The notes under the pieces were generated by a model. The model had not been told where the DNA came from. It saw only the letters and a list, made by a program, of their open reading frames with translations, and did not search any database. 64,000 bases of DNA from contig NZ_VIWO01000007.1 in the NCBI RefSeq assembly GCF_007829335.1, forward strand, positions 425,329-489,328. The letters run 5' to 3'. Source of the DNA: Chitinophaga polysaccharea (GTDB taxonomy: Bacteria > Bacteroidota > Bacteroidia > Chitinophagales > Chitinophagaceae). Position numbers and translations under genes: made by a program. Each line of letters begins with the position of its first letter. Within the stretch, counting starts at the first letter, position 1. This document shows positions 41,240 to 50,136 of the stretch, in pieces.

Positions 41240-41620
41240 TTATTTTTTAGCCTTTTCCTTCTTAGTACCATATTTGGAACGGCTCTGCTTTCTGTCTTTC
41301 ACACCGGCAGTATCCAGGGAACCGCGAACGATGTGGTAACGAACACCTGGTAAATCTTTTACCCTTCCACCACGGATCAGTACGATAGAGTGCTCCTGCA
41401 AGTTGTGACCTTCACCAGGGATATAGGCAATCACCTCAACTTTGTTGGTTAAACGCACTTTCGCTACTTTACGCAGAGCGGAGTTCGGTTTCTTAGGCGT
41501 GGTAGTGTATACACGAGTACAAACGCCACGGCGCTGAGGGCAGCTATCTAATGCCCTGGACTTAGACTTAGCCCGGATAATTTCTCTTCCTTTTCTTACT
41601 AATTGTTGTATAGTAGGCAT
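41240..41620 (-). CDS. rpsL: 30S ribosomal protein S12
   Basis: The 126 residues begin MPTIQQLVRKGREIIRAKSK and contain TPKKPNSALRKVAKVRLT and the PGVRYHIVRGSLDTAGVKDRKQSRSKYG ending. The lysine of TPKKPNS, where streptomycin-resistance changes occur in other bacteria, is the wild-type residue. S12 sits at the decoding centre. Confidence 0.98.
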   Translation of the reverse strand: MPTIQQLVRKGREIIRAKSKSRALDSCPQRRGVCTRVYTTTPKKPNSALRKVAKVRLTNKVEVIAYIPGEGHNLQEHSIVLIRGGRVKDLPGVRYHIVRGSLDTAGVKDRKQSRSKYGTKKEKAKK

Positions 41621-41688
41621 TCTTTACCTAGTTTTTTATGTCGGTTTACAATGACATCCAAATTCCCCATAAAGGGATTTTGGGACGG

Positions 41689-41718
41689 CAAAGGTAAAAC
41701 TATATGTGTGAATAACAA
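41689..41718 (-). promoter_or_regulatory. promoter of rpsL-rpsG
   Basis: On the minus strand TTTG lies 19 bases before TACCTTTG (41689-41696), followed by GCCGTCCCAAAATC. It matches the rpsJ promoter in box, spacing and first transcribed bases. A further TACCTTTG (41818-41825) could be a second, distal start. Confidence 0.75.
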
Positions 41719-41848
41719 AATTGTTTCGAAAATATTTTTGCCGGAATGATCACCTATAATACAGGGAGTGGTCTTAATTATTTTGGTAGGAGCTCAGGAT
41801 TACCAAAAACCGGACTGCAAAGGTATGGTTTCTCGAAGAAACTACCAT

Positions 41849-41883
41849 AAAAAAATAGGGCCTTTTTATCAGCCCTATTTTTA
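41849..41883 (-). terminator. terminator of ilvE
   Basis: AAATAGGGC pairs with GCCCTATTT around a 10-base loop, with A and T runs outside, so it can act in both directions. It lies 25 bases past the ilvE stop codon. Confidence 0.8.
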
Positions 41884-41907
41884 TCTATATATTAATATAT
41901 AAAGCTG

Positions 41908-43008
41908 TTATTTCTTATCTATTAAATAATTCCAGTGACGGGTATCGGCAGTACGGCCGGTACGGATATCGTCCAGGCGCTGGATCACTTCGGCTCCAAT
42001 GTCATATTTGGAAGTATCCAGTTTAATATGGGTGTCCAGGTAATCCAGCTGCTCTACATAGGCCACGCTGGAAGCGGTACCGGTACCGAACACTTCTTTC
42101 AGGGTACCATTTTTATAGGCGGCTACTACCTCGTCGATCGAAATGGGTCTTTCTTCCACATTAAGCCCCATATCCCTGAGAATATCCATGACACTGGCGC
42201 GGGTTACCCCTTCCAGGATGGTACCCTGGGTAAGATCGGGCGTAATGGCCGTATTGCCGATAATGGCAAACACGTTCATCGTACCGCATTCCTGGAGGTA
42301 TTTGTGTTCATATCCATCTACCCATAAAATCTGGTCATACCCCTGTTTCCTGGCCTGCATGGTGGGATACATGGTACCACCATAGTTACCTGCTGCCTTG
42401 GCATAACCAACGCCGCCCGGGAATGCACGTACATATTTGTCTTGTACCAGCAGCTTGATAGGCTTATTAAAATAGGGGCCTGCCGGAGAGTTAATCACCA
42501 CAAATTTGTAGGTATCGGAAGGACGTACGCCGATAAATTCATCCGCTGCAATCATGAACGGGCGAAGGTAGAGCGAACAACCTTTACCAGTAGGTACCCA
42601 GTCGCGGTCTATATCGATCAGGAGGTCCAGACCGCCAATGAACAGCCATTCCGGTACTTCCGGCATTCCCATTCTTTCTGCGGAGGTATTGAAGCGTTTA
42701 TAGTTATCATAGGGCCGGAAGATCATCGGGGAACCCTGGGGATCTTTATAGGCTTTAATTCCTTCAAAAATTGCTTGCCCGTAGTGCCAGGCGGCATTTG
42801 AAGGACTTACAGACAGGTTTTGGAAAGGCAGAATCGCTGCATTTTTCCATTCTTTACCATCAAAATCGGCCACCAGCATATGGTCGGCATACATTTTACC
42901 AAATGCCAGGTTATTAAAATCTACTTCACTCAACCTGCTTTTCGTAGTTTTAGTGACTTTGATCTTCTGTAGTGCCTCGTCCTTAACTGTTGATTTATCT
43001 ACCATCAT
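41908..43008 (-). CDS. ilvE: branched-chain amino acid aminotransferase
   Basis: The 366-residue fold type IV PLP enzyme has YGQAIFEGIKAYKDPQG near residue 80, YLRPFMIA near 150, AKAAGNYGGT near 205 (Schiff-base Lys) and EVFGTGTASSV near 310. It is of the long (class II) type. It makes or breaks down Leu, Ile and Val. The first residues are MMVDKST; the second Met is an equal alternative. Confidence 0.95.
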   Translation of the reverse strand: MMVDKSTVKDEALQKIKVTKTTKSRLSEVDFNNLAFGKMYADHMLVADFDGKEWKNAAILPFQNLSVSPSNAAWHYGQAIFEGIKAYKDPQGSPMIFRPYDNYKRFNTSAERMGMPEVPEWLFIGGLDLLIDIDRDWVPTGKGCSLYLRPFMIAADEFIGVRPSDTYKFVVINSPAGPYFNKPIKLLVQDKYVRAFPGGVGYAKAAGNYGGTMYPTMQARKQGYDQILWVDGYEHKYLQECGTMNVFAIIGNTAITPDLTQGTILEGVTRASVMDILRDMGLNVEERPISIDEVVAAYKNGTLKEVFGTGTASSVAYVEQLDYLDTHIKLDTSKYDIGAEVIQRLDDIRTGRTADTRHWNYLIDKK

Positions 43009-43140
43009 GGTTAATCAATTTTATCTCAATATTTTTACACTTTAATCGTTGTGTCGCTGGTAGCCTGTGGGCCCCGGCAGTGCAAATAAACTGATTTTTC
43101 CCCAGAGGGGTTTTTAATATTAAATTAAATAATAATAAAT

Positions 43141-43638
43141 ATGCCACTTGAGCAGCTTGATCTTGATCCATACTTTTTGGCTAAGATCTTTACCCAGCCG
43201 ATCATTCCCGGGAAAAGCGTGCCGGTTGCCGCCGAAGAAAAAGTGGTACCCAAAGTCAAATATTTAGGAGAAAATCAAAAAAACATTGCGCTCTTCATAC
43301 AAAACGAAAACGAAGCGTACTTAAACGAAGAATTATTCAACCTCCTTACCAATATATTAAATGCCTGTAAACTGAGCATGCAGGACGTATCCCTTTTGAA
43401 TGTATCCCACCACCCTTCCCTGGCCTTTCCTGACTGGAAAGCTGCCGTGAAGATAACGCGGGGCGTTGTATTTGGGATTGCACCAGAGCAGTTGGGATTT
43501 AGCGATATTCCCTTGTATCAACTGGTAACCGTGAATGATACCACGCTGTTATTTTCCGATGAATTATCGCTGATTGGAAGCGACAAGTTATTAAAAGCCC
43601 GGCTTTGGGCGGGGTTGAAACAATTATTAAATATTTAA
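43141..43638 (+). CDS. conserved protein, possible DNA polymerase III psi (HolD)-like fold
   Basis: The 165 residues have no named domain I can assign firmly. The layout resembles HolD of enterobacteria: a hydrophobic strand IALFIQNENEAYLNEELFNLLTNILNACKL (read as strand plus helix), then a strand after WKAAVKITRG, a middle strand with LVTVNDTTLLFSDELSLI, and the closing helix KARLWAGLKQLL, which parallels the HolD ending. If so, it would link the clamp loader to single-strand binding protein. It lies 20 bases before the rdgB-like gene, whose start codon follows directly. Confidence 0.55.
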   Translation: MPLEQLDLDPYFLAKIFTQPIIPGKSVPVAAEEKVVPKVKYLGENQKNIALFIQNENEAYLNEELFNLLTNILNACKLSMQDVSLLNVSHHPSLAFPDWKAAVKITRGVVFGIAPEQLGFSDIPLYQLVTVNDTTLLFSDELSLIGSDKLLKARLWAGLKQLLNI

Positions 43639-43658
43639 TTTATTTATCATACAACAAG

Positions 43659-44243
43659 ATGAAATTGATATTTGCTACCAACAATCAAAATAAGGTAAAG
43701 GAATTCCGATCGCTGCTGGGCAACCAGTTCGAGATTATCACGCTGCTGGAAGCAGGTATAGATATAGACATCCCGGAACCGCATGACACCCTGGAGGCTA
43801 ACGCCACCGAAAAATCGGCTACCATTCACCGGATGACGGGAGAAAATTGTTTTGCAGAAGACACCGGATTGGAAATCAACGCCCTGGATGGCGCACCAGG
43901 TGTTTTATCTGCCCGGTATGCAGGCGAACAGAAAGAAGCGGCGGACAATATTGTGAGGGTATTGAAGGAAATGGAAGGCAAAACCGACCGCAGTGCTCAA
44001 TTCCGTACTGTTATTTCCCTGATATTGGATGGGAAAGAATACCAGTTTGAGGGTGTCAGCAAAGGACATATTACCAATGCCCCCCAGGGCGGTGAAGGTT
44101 TTGGGTATGATCCTATTTTTGTGCCTGAAGGAGAAACCCGTGCCTTTGCAGAAATGGCGCTGGGCGAAAAGAACCAGTATAGCCACCGGGCCAGGGCCTT
44201 CCAAAAATTTGTCGCCTTCCTGAAACAAACAGCAAACGTTTAG
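43659..44243 (+). CDS. rdgB: XTP/dITP diphosphatase (Ham1/RdgB family)
   Basis: The start at 43659 (MKLIFATNNQNKVKEFRS) is the family N-terminus; the frame is open 18 codons upstream into the previous gene. The 194 residues include FAEDTGLEINALDGAPGVLSARYAG and GFGYDPIFVPEGE. It hydrolyses non-canonical purine nucleoside triphosphates to keep them out of DNA and RNA. Confidence 0.95.
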   Translation: MKLIFATNNQNKVKEFRSLLGNQFEIITLLEAGIDIDIPEPHDTLEANATEKSATIHRMTGENCFAEDTGLEINALDGAPGVLSARYAGEQKEAADNIVRVLKEMEGKTDRSAQFRTVISLILDGKEYQFEGVSKGHITNAPQGGEGFGYDPIFVPEGETRAFAEMALGEKNQYSHRARAFQKFVAFLKQTANV

Positions 44244-44263
44244 CATCTACCTAAAAAAATATA

Positions 44264-44704
44264 ATGGCAAGGATTAAGATAGATTTACCGGCAGCATTTC
44301 CTTTTAGTATAGCAATACCCGTACGGATACAGGATGTTAACTATGGCGGCCACGTAGGCAACGATGCGATACTTTCGATTATGCATGAAGCCAGGATCAG
44401 GTTCCTAGAAAGTTTGGGTTACAAGGAGCTCGACAAAGAAGCAGGCGCCGGTCTTATTATGGCCGATGTAGCGGTAGCCTATAAAGGAGAAGCATTTCAT
44501 GGAGATGTGTTTGAGGTGTTTGTGGCTGCGGGGGAATTCAATGCCTTTGGCTTTGAGTTGTTTTACCGTATCACGGCTCAACGTAACGCACAAACGATTA
44601 CCATTGCTGAGGCTAAGACTGGCATGATCTGCTTTGATTATCACCAACGTAAAATAGCGAAACTGGCGCCAGACATGAAGACACGTCTGGAGGCTGGTAA
44701 ATAA
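44264..44704 (+). CDS. acyl-CoA thioesterase, hotdog fold (4HBT type)
   Basis: The 146 residues have the hotdog signature VRIQDVNYGGHVGNDAILSIMHEARIRFLESLG with the catalytic Asp in QDVNYGGH. The C-terminal beta layer ends FDYHQRKIAKL. The substrate is unknown. It follows rdgB by 20 bases in a likely operon with the nitroreductase. Confidence 0.82.
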   Translation: MARIKIDLPAAFPFSIAIPVRIQDVNYGGHVGNDAILSIMHEARIRFLESLGYKELDKEAGAGLIMADVAVAYKGEAFHGDVFEVFVAAGEFNAFGFELFYRITAQRNAQTITIAEAKTGMICFDYHQRKIAKLAPDMKTRLEAGK

Positions 44705-44713
44705 ACATATTAT

Positions 44714-45304
44714 ATGGATACTACTACTTCAGTTAACACCGTAGAGCAGGTTATTACGGCCCGTCGTACTGTGAAACCTACCAGTATGAACGGCCGGAAA
44801 ATAGCCGATGAAACCGTGCAGCAATTATTACAGCTGGCCGATTGGGCGCCTACCCATGGCCATACAGAGCCCTGGTATTTTTTGGTATACAGCGGCGACA
44901 AAGTACAGCAATTTTGCGCCGACCATGCCGACCTGTACAGGCAATATACACCGGCCGATAAATACATTACCGGCAACTATGAGAAGTTGAAGAACCAGGG
45001 AAACCTGGCCTCTCATATCCTGGCTATTTGTATGAAACGAGGTAATAATCCTAAGATTCCGGCGATAGAAGAAATTGCTGCCGTGTCTTGCGCCGTGGAA
45101 AACATCTGGCTGGGAGCTACTGCCTTAAATATCGCCGCTTACTGGGGATCTGGCGGGATGACCTACCATCCGGCCATGCAGGATTACCTGGGTTTGGGAG
45201 ATGATGACCAGGTACTGGGATTCTTTTATATGGGTTATACAGATGAACCCGTGATGCCAGGCAGAAGGATAAAACCTTTTGAACAGAAATTCAAATGGAT
45301 GTAA
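44714..45304 (+). CDS. nitroreductase family protein
   Basis: The 196 residues include ARRTVKPTSMNGRKIADETVQQLLQLADWAPTHGHTEPWYFLV, the FMN-binding N-terminus, and the C-terminal DQVLGFFYMGYTDEPVMPGRR. Homodimeric FMN enzymes of this group reduce quinones, nitro compounds or enones with NAD(P)H. It begins 9 bases after the thioesterase stop codon. Confidence 0.85.
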   Translation: MDTTTSVNTVEQVITARRTVKPTSMNGRKIADETVQQLLQLADWAPTHGHTEPWYFLVYSGDKVQQFCADHADLYRQYTPADKYITGNYEKLKNQGNLASHILAICMKRGNNPKIPAIEEIAAVSCAVENIWLGATALNIAAYWGSGGMTYHPAMQDYLGLGDDDQVLGFFYMGYTDEPVMPGRRIKPFEQKFKWM

Positions 45305-45315
45305 GTATAAATTAG

Positions 45316-45350
45316 CAGGGCCTTTGTTTAGTACAAAGGCCCTGATTTTT
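45316..45350 (+). terminator. terminator after the nitroreductase gene
   Basis: A perfect 12-bp stem (45316-45327 with 45333-45344) is followed by ATTTTTATTT. It lies between two convergent genes and stops the plus-strand transcript before glpD. Confidence 0.85.
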
Positions 45351-45357
45351 ATTTCCA

Positions 45358-46923
45358 TTACAATTGATATCCTTTGGCTTCTGCTTCAAAGCTGGCGATC
45401 TGGGTAGCTACCCAGTGTTCGTCTTTATGCAGTTCTTCTGCCATAATCCTGGCTACGGCGGGGGCTATACGCATTGCTTCCTTCGCATCCAGCAGGAGGA
45501 GGCGGGTACGGCGGGCCAGAAAATCTTCGATATTGCGGGCCATTTCCTCCCTCACGGCCCATACCACCTGGGCTTTTATAATATGATATTCGCGGCTTAG
45601 CTCTTCCTGCAGGTCAGGTTCACGGGCTACCATCTGGTGGATATGTAGCATATCGCTGCCATAGAAATACCAGGGATCATTCCAATTAACATTATCAGCA
45701 GCGCCATGGATACGGAGTTCGTGGGTAACAGAAGCCGTTTGTTTCCAGCGAAGGGCTTCTTCCAGTTGCTGTATCACATCTTCGGCCATGCGACGGTAGG
45801 TAGTCCACTTTCCGCCGATAATAGTAACAAGGCCGGATTTGGCGACCATGATCTTATGGCTGCGGGAAATTTCTTTGGTTTTATGTCCTTCAGCTTTAGC
45901 AGCGGCCAGGGGGCGAAGTCCGGCCCACACGCTACGGACATCGGAGCGTTGAGGCGGTTTGGCGAGGTATTGCCCGGCGGTATTGAGGATAAAGGCAATT
46001 TCATTTTCCAGCGCCCTGGGTTCAAGGCTAATGTGATTGACAGGCGTATCGGTGGTACCCACTACCACTTTATTATGCCAGGGCACTACAAATAATACCC
46101 GTCCATCGCTGGTAGCAGGGATCATGAGGGCATTGTGCCCGGGCAGGAAATCGCTGTCGAGTACCAGGTGTACACCCTGGCTGGCCGCAATAGATTTTGG
46201 GGCCTGTGGATTATCCATCTCCAGAATATCATCAGCAAACACACCGGTAGCGTTAATCACCGCCCGGGTATTCAGATGGATCTCCTCTCCTCCTTCCAGT
46301 GTATCCTTTACCGTTACTCCATTGACATTTCCGCTTCCATCCTTGGTGAGGCTGGTTACCCGCATGTAATTGAGTACCGTACCTCCTTTATCGGAGATAG
46401 TTTGGGCGAGATTGATTGCCAGGCGGCTATCGTCGAACTGGCCGTCGTGGTAGAGCACCCCTCCTGCCAGGTTATCTTTTTTCAAAGTAGGCAGGCGTTC
46501 GAGCGTAGCCGATTTAGATATATGTACCGATTTACCGAGACTGAGGCGTCCGGCGAGCCAATCGTACATTTTGAGGCCAATCGTGTATTTTATATTCTCC
46601 CAAAAATTAAAAGTAGGAATTACAAAAGCCAGGTTGCGCACCAGGTGGGGTGCGTTAGCTACCAGGCGGCCCCGTTCCATACTGGCCTCCCTTACCAATG
46701 ATACATTGCCCTGTGCTAAGTAACGCACCCCTCCATGCACCAGCTTCGTACTTTTGCTGGAAGTAGATTTGGCAAAATCCACCTGTTCGAGCAGCAAGGT
46801 ACGATAACCTCTTGTTACGGCTTCCAGGGCAGCCCCCAGGCCAGTAGCGCCACCGCCTATTACAATTATATCCCAGGGCTGAAGGTCTTTCCGTAGGGCA
46901 TTTACGAGCATTTCTCTGTTCAT
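45358..46923 (-). CDS. glpD: glycerol-3-phosphate dehydrogenase (FAD-dependent)
   Basis: The 521-residue flavoprotein has the dinucleotide site IIVIGGGATGLGAALEAVTRG near residue 20, the family motif KSTKLVHGGVRYL near 57 and IGGKWTTYRRMAEDVI near 365, plus the C-terminal DAO_C helical domain. It oxidises glycerol-3-phosphate to dihydroxyacetone phosphate and feeds electrons to quinones. No glpF or glpK is adjacent. Confidence 0.95.
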   Translation of the reverse strand: MNREMLVNALRKDLQPWDIIVIGGGATGLGAALEAVTRGYRTLLLEQVDFAKSTSSKSTKLVHGGVRYLAQGNVSLVREASMERGRLVANAPHLVRNLAFVIPTFNFWENIKYTIGLKMYDWLAGRLSLGKSVHISKSATLERLPTLKKDNLAGGVLYHDGQFDDSRLAINLAQTISDKGGTVLNYMRVTSLTKDGSGNVNGVTVKDTLEGGEEIHLNTRAVINATGVFADDILEMDNPQAPKSIAASQGVHLVLDSDFLPGHNALMIPATSDGRVLFVVPWHNKVVVGTTDTPVNHISLEPRALENEIAFILNTAGQYLAKPPQRSDVRSVWAGLRPLAAAKAEGHKTKEISRSHKIMVAKSGLVTIIGGKWTTYRRMAEDVIQQLEEALRWKQTASVTHELRIHGAADNVNWNDPWYFYGSDMLHIHQMVAREPDLQEELSREYHIIKAQVVWAVREEMARNIEDFLARRTRLLLLDAKEAMRIAPAVARIMAEELHKDEHWVATQIASFEAEAKGYQL

Positions 46924-47097
46924 AAACTAGTTTTCATGGTCTGGCAATGACTTACAAATTACAGCGGAAATAGCGAATGAGCAACCAGATTCCAGAAAAC
47001 TTAACCTCCGGGCCGGCTAAAAGTTTTAAATTCAGCAACAATTGGGCATAAAAAATGTTCCAACATAAGCATCTACTTTTTACAGACACCTGTTCAT

Positions 47098-49617
47098 ATG
47101 TTTACCAAAGCTACATGGCTGTTGCCCATTATGGCACTATGTATTATTACCGGCGGTAGTTTTCACGCCCAGGCGCAGCGCAAAAAACAGAAGGCAAAAG
47201 TGGATACCATTCACATGGTAACCATCGACAGCGCCACTATCCGGAAAAATATTGCTGCCATGGCAAAGGATAGCAACCGTATCAAAAAATCCGATACTTC
47301 TGTTGCCATATTGATTAATCGCATTGAAGATTACACGCTGATGCTGAACGAGGTAATGAGTTCCCTCCGGCGTGGATTCGACACTGTAAACATCAGCAAC
47401 GGCCTTCCCATGACAGACACTTCGCTGGCCCTGATAAAATATAATATCGCCAGCCTGGGCCGTACTCCCAACATCAACGATATCTATACCAATAAAGTGA
47501 TGCTGGAACAGCTGCAACGCAAGCTGGACTCCTGGCAGTCGACCCTCTTTTCCTATTATGATAAACTGGTGGGCATTAATGATACCATTTATTCACTGCG
47601 CCGGGATTCCGCTATGCGTAACATCCCAGCAGAAAATGAATTGTATGGTTTTTATCTTGGTCAGATCACTAACCTGATCCTTAAATTTCATGCGGTAGAC
47701 AGTGCCAACAAGGTTAACCTGATCAGGATAGGACTACTACAGAATAAAGTGGCTAACCGCTATATAGAAGTGTCTAACTTATATGAAGACATGGACTACC
47801 GGCTGGAACAGCATTCCGCCAACATGTTTGCACGCGACTATCGCTACTTATGGCGGCCACACCGGGACAGTATTAATCCCCTGGATTTCTTCCCGGTATT
47901 GAAAAACTCCCTGCATAAGAGCGGTAAGGTGATGGGCATATTTTTCATCATACAATGGCCGGTATTTTTTGTGTGGCTGCTTTTGGCAGTATTGTTTACC
48001 TGGTGGGTATACCATAACATTAAGCGTATAAAACAAAATCATACCGAGGAAGAAGGTGAAACAATTTTACAGCATACACAATACCTGTATCGTTTTCCCA
48101 TAGCCTGTACCGTTGTACTGGTGACAACGCTTTCGGCCGTGTTATCTATCCGTTACCCTATTCTATTTACCGAAATCACCTGGTTACTGAATGCCATCGC
48201 GCTAACGTTTATTTTCCGGCAGCTATTATCCCCCACCTTATTCCGGACCTGGCTACTGATGATAGGGTTGCTGTTCCTGTATTGTTTGAACAACTTATTG
48301 ATAGAAGTGACTTACGCTGAACAATGGGGGTTGCTGATAGGCGCTATTTTCTCCACCATATTAGGTTACCGGCTGTTAAAAGAAACGGCGCTGAGCACTT
48401 TTGCTCCTCCCCGGTTTATACGGCCGGTAGTAAAGCTGTTTATCGCCACCAGCATTTTCTCGCTGGTACTGGTGATATTCGCCAGAGTGGGCACTGCCAA
48501 GATCATGGGTTCCAGTGCAATTGTTAATACTGTTATGGCCCTTAGCTTATTTTCCCTGGTGAAAATATTGATGGAAGCGGTATACCTGCAAGTAGAAGCG
48601 AACAAAGATTCCAGCACCTTCATCTCATTTATGGACTACCAGGATGTACAACGGAAGTCGAAAACTTTCCTGGCCATATTAGCCGTCGTAGGCTGGCTAA
48701 TCATCATTGCCCGTAATCTTTACCTGTATGATGCTATTCATGAAAGTATTTCCGACTTCCTGTCATCGCCGCACCAGATAGGTAATTCCGACTTTACTTT
48801 CAGCAGCATTATTATCTTCATATTGGTGATCTGGGTATCTACTGTAGCTTCACAGTTGATTGCCTACATGTTTGGCAGCACCGGGCAAACCACCAGCGGT
48901 AAAAAGACCAAATTTGGCTCCGCCTTATTGCTACTGCGTTTGGCAGTATTAGCGGGAGGTGTGCTACTGGCGTTTGCTGCCTCCGGCATTCCTATGGATA
49001 AATTAACCATTGTTATTGGCGCCCTGGGCGTTGGTATTGGTTTTGGCTTGCAAAATGTTGTCAACAACCTGGTATCCGGCATCATCCTGGCTTTCGAAAA
49101 GCCGATAGAAGTAGGCGATGTAATTGAAGTAGGCTCCCGTTCAGGTACCGTAAAGGAAATAGGTATCCGCTCCAGTAAAATCAACGCTCCCGACGGCTCA
49201 GAAGTCATTGTTCCCAATGGGGACCTCATTTCTCAGCAGCTGATCAACTGGACCCGCACCAACCGTACCCGTCGCGTTACGTTCCTGATCGGCGTAAGCT
49301 ATGGTAGCGATATAAAGCAAGTAACCGATATTATTAAGTCGGCCTTCACCGATCGTAAAGATGTGTTGACCTTACCGGCGCCGGTAGTTCAGCTGATCGA
49401 ATTTGGCGATAATGCCATCAATTTCCGGGTGTACTTCTGGGTAGGCGACCTCGATAACGCCAGTACAGCGATGAGCGAGGTGCTCGCCACCATTTATACA
49501 GCCCTGAATAATGCCGGCATCGAATTGCCTTATCCACAGCGGGATCTGCATATTCGGTCAATTGATGAGCTACTGATGAAGAAGTGGGAAAAGCCGGGTA
49601 AAGATGAAGCTGTTTAA
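47098..49617 (+). CDS. large MscS-family mechanosensitive channel
   Basis: The 839 residues comprise: a signal peptide (MFTKATWLLPIMALCIITGG...); a periplasmic helical region of about 250 residues; about ten membrane helices; and the MscS core at about 610-820. In that core the pore helix reads LGVGIGFGLQNVVNNLVSGI, followed by AFEKPIEVGDVIEVGSRSGTVKEIGIRSSKI and the beta domain VPNGDLISQQLINWTRTN. It is of the long MscK/MscM type that opens on hypo-osmotic shock. It is a monocistronic gene divergent from glpD. Confidence 0.9.
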   Translation: MFTKATWLLPIMALCIITGGSFHAQAQRKKQKAKVDTIHMVTIDSATIRKNIAAMAKDSNRIKKSDTSVAILINRIEDYTLMLNEVMSSLRRGFDTVNISNGLPMTDTSLALIKYNIASLGRTPNINDIYTNKVMLEQLQRKLDSWQSTLFSYYDKLVGINDTIYSLRRDSAMRNIPAENELYGFYLGQITNLILKFHAVDSANKVNLIRIGLLQNKVANRYIEVSNLYEDMDYRLEQHSANMFARDYRYLWRPHRDSINPLDFFPVLKNSLHKSGKVMGIFFIIQWPVFFVWLLLAVLFTWWVYHNIKRIKQNHTEEEGETILQHTQYLYRFPIACTVVLVTTLSAVLSIRYPILFTEITWLLNAIALTFIFRQLLSPTLFRTWLLMIGLLFLYCLNNLLIEVTYAEQWGLLIGAIFSTILGYRLLKETALSTFAPPRFIRPVVKLFIATSIFSLVLVIFARVGTAKIMGSSAIVNTVMALSLFSLVKILMEAVYLQVEANKDSSTFISFMDYQDVQRKSKTFLAILAVVGWLIIIARNLYLYDAIHESISDFLSSPHQIGNSDFTFSSIIIFILVIWVSTVASQLIAYMFGSTGQTTSGKKTKFGSALLLLRLAVLAGGVLLAFAASGIPMDKLTIVIGALGVGIGFGLQNVVNNLVSGIILAFEKPIEVGDVIEVGSRSGTVKEIGIRSSKINAPDGSEVIVPNGDLISQQLINWTRTNRTRRVTFLIGVSYGSDIKQVTDIIKSAFTDRKDVLTLPAPVVQLIEFGDNAINFRVYFWVGDLDNASTAMSEVLATIYTALNNAGIELPYPQRDLHIRSIDELLMKKWEKPGKDEAV

Positions 49618-49646
49618 AAAAATTTCCAAAAAAAGGGGAATACATT

Positions 49647-49677
49647 TTGAATTTTCATTTTTAAGCCGTTATCTTTG
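49647..49677 (+). promoter_or_regulatory. promoter of tRNA-Met
   Basis: TTG (49647-49649) lies 20 bases before TATCTTTG (49670-49677), the full Bacteroidota consensus. The predicted start lies about 55 bases before the mature tRNA. Confidence 0.75.
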
Positions 49678-49739
49678 CACTCCCGTTTTGGGTCAGCAGT
49701 CGCTACAGATGGTAGTTACAGCGGGTCAAAAAGGAATAT

Positions 49740-49813
49740 GGCGAGGTAGCTCAGGTGGTTAGAGCGTTGGATTCATAACCCAAAGGTCTCGGGTTCAACT
49801 CCCGATCTCGCTA
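49740..49813 (+). tRNA. tRNA-Met (CAT), elongator type
   Basis: All four arms fold: acceptor GGCGAGG with TCTCGCT, D arm GCTC/GAGC, anticodon loop TTCATAA, T arm TCGGG/CCCGA with TTCAACT. The base pair at 1-72 is G-T, so unlike an initiator. The anticodon stem is closed by an A-C pair at 31-39. The CCA end is not encoded. CAT could in principle be a tRNA-Ile2 or initiator, but the arm sequences fit the elongator form. Confidence 0.85.
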
Positions 49814-49818
49814 CAGGT

Positions 49819-49862
49819 AAAAAGCCGCAAACACTTTACAGAAAAGAGTTTGCGGCTTTTTC
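49819..49862 (+). terminator. terminator of tRNA-Met
   Basis: AAAAAGCCGCAAAC pairs with GTTTGCGGCTTTTT around a 15-base loop, directly after the tRNA. Confidence 0.85.
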
Positions 49863-50136
49863 ATTTAAGCGCAGTGGTCGGGTTTGGCGGTCATATAATT
49901 CGACATCATACAGGAGTTCTGCAATTAGGTTAGCAGGTATTGTTGAGGTCTATGAACCTATCTGCTTTAAAAGCAGTATTGCTGAAAACCGGATTCTTAA
50001 GTGGACTATTTTGAATCGTTGAGTCAGGATGATATGGTTTAACTCCTGATGGGGATATTAATGGGAGGAGCAAATTGATTATTTCACTTCATATTTGCAA
50101 TATCAATGCTTATTTCTTAGCTTTTTAGGGAACATC

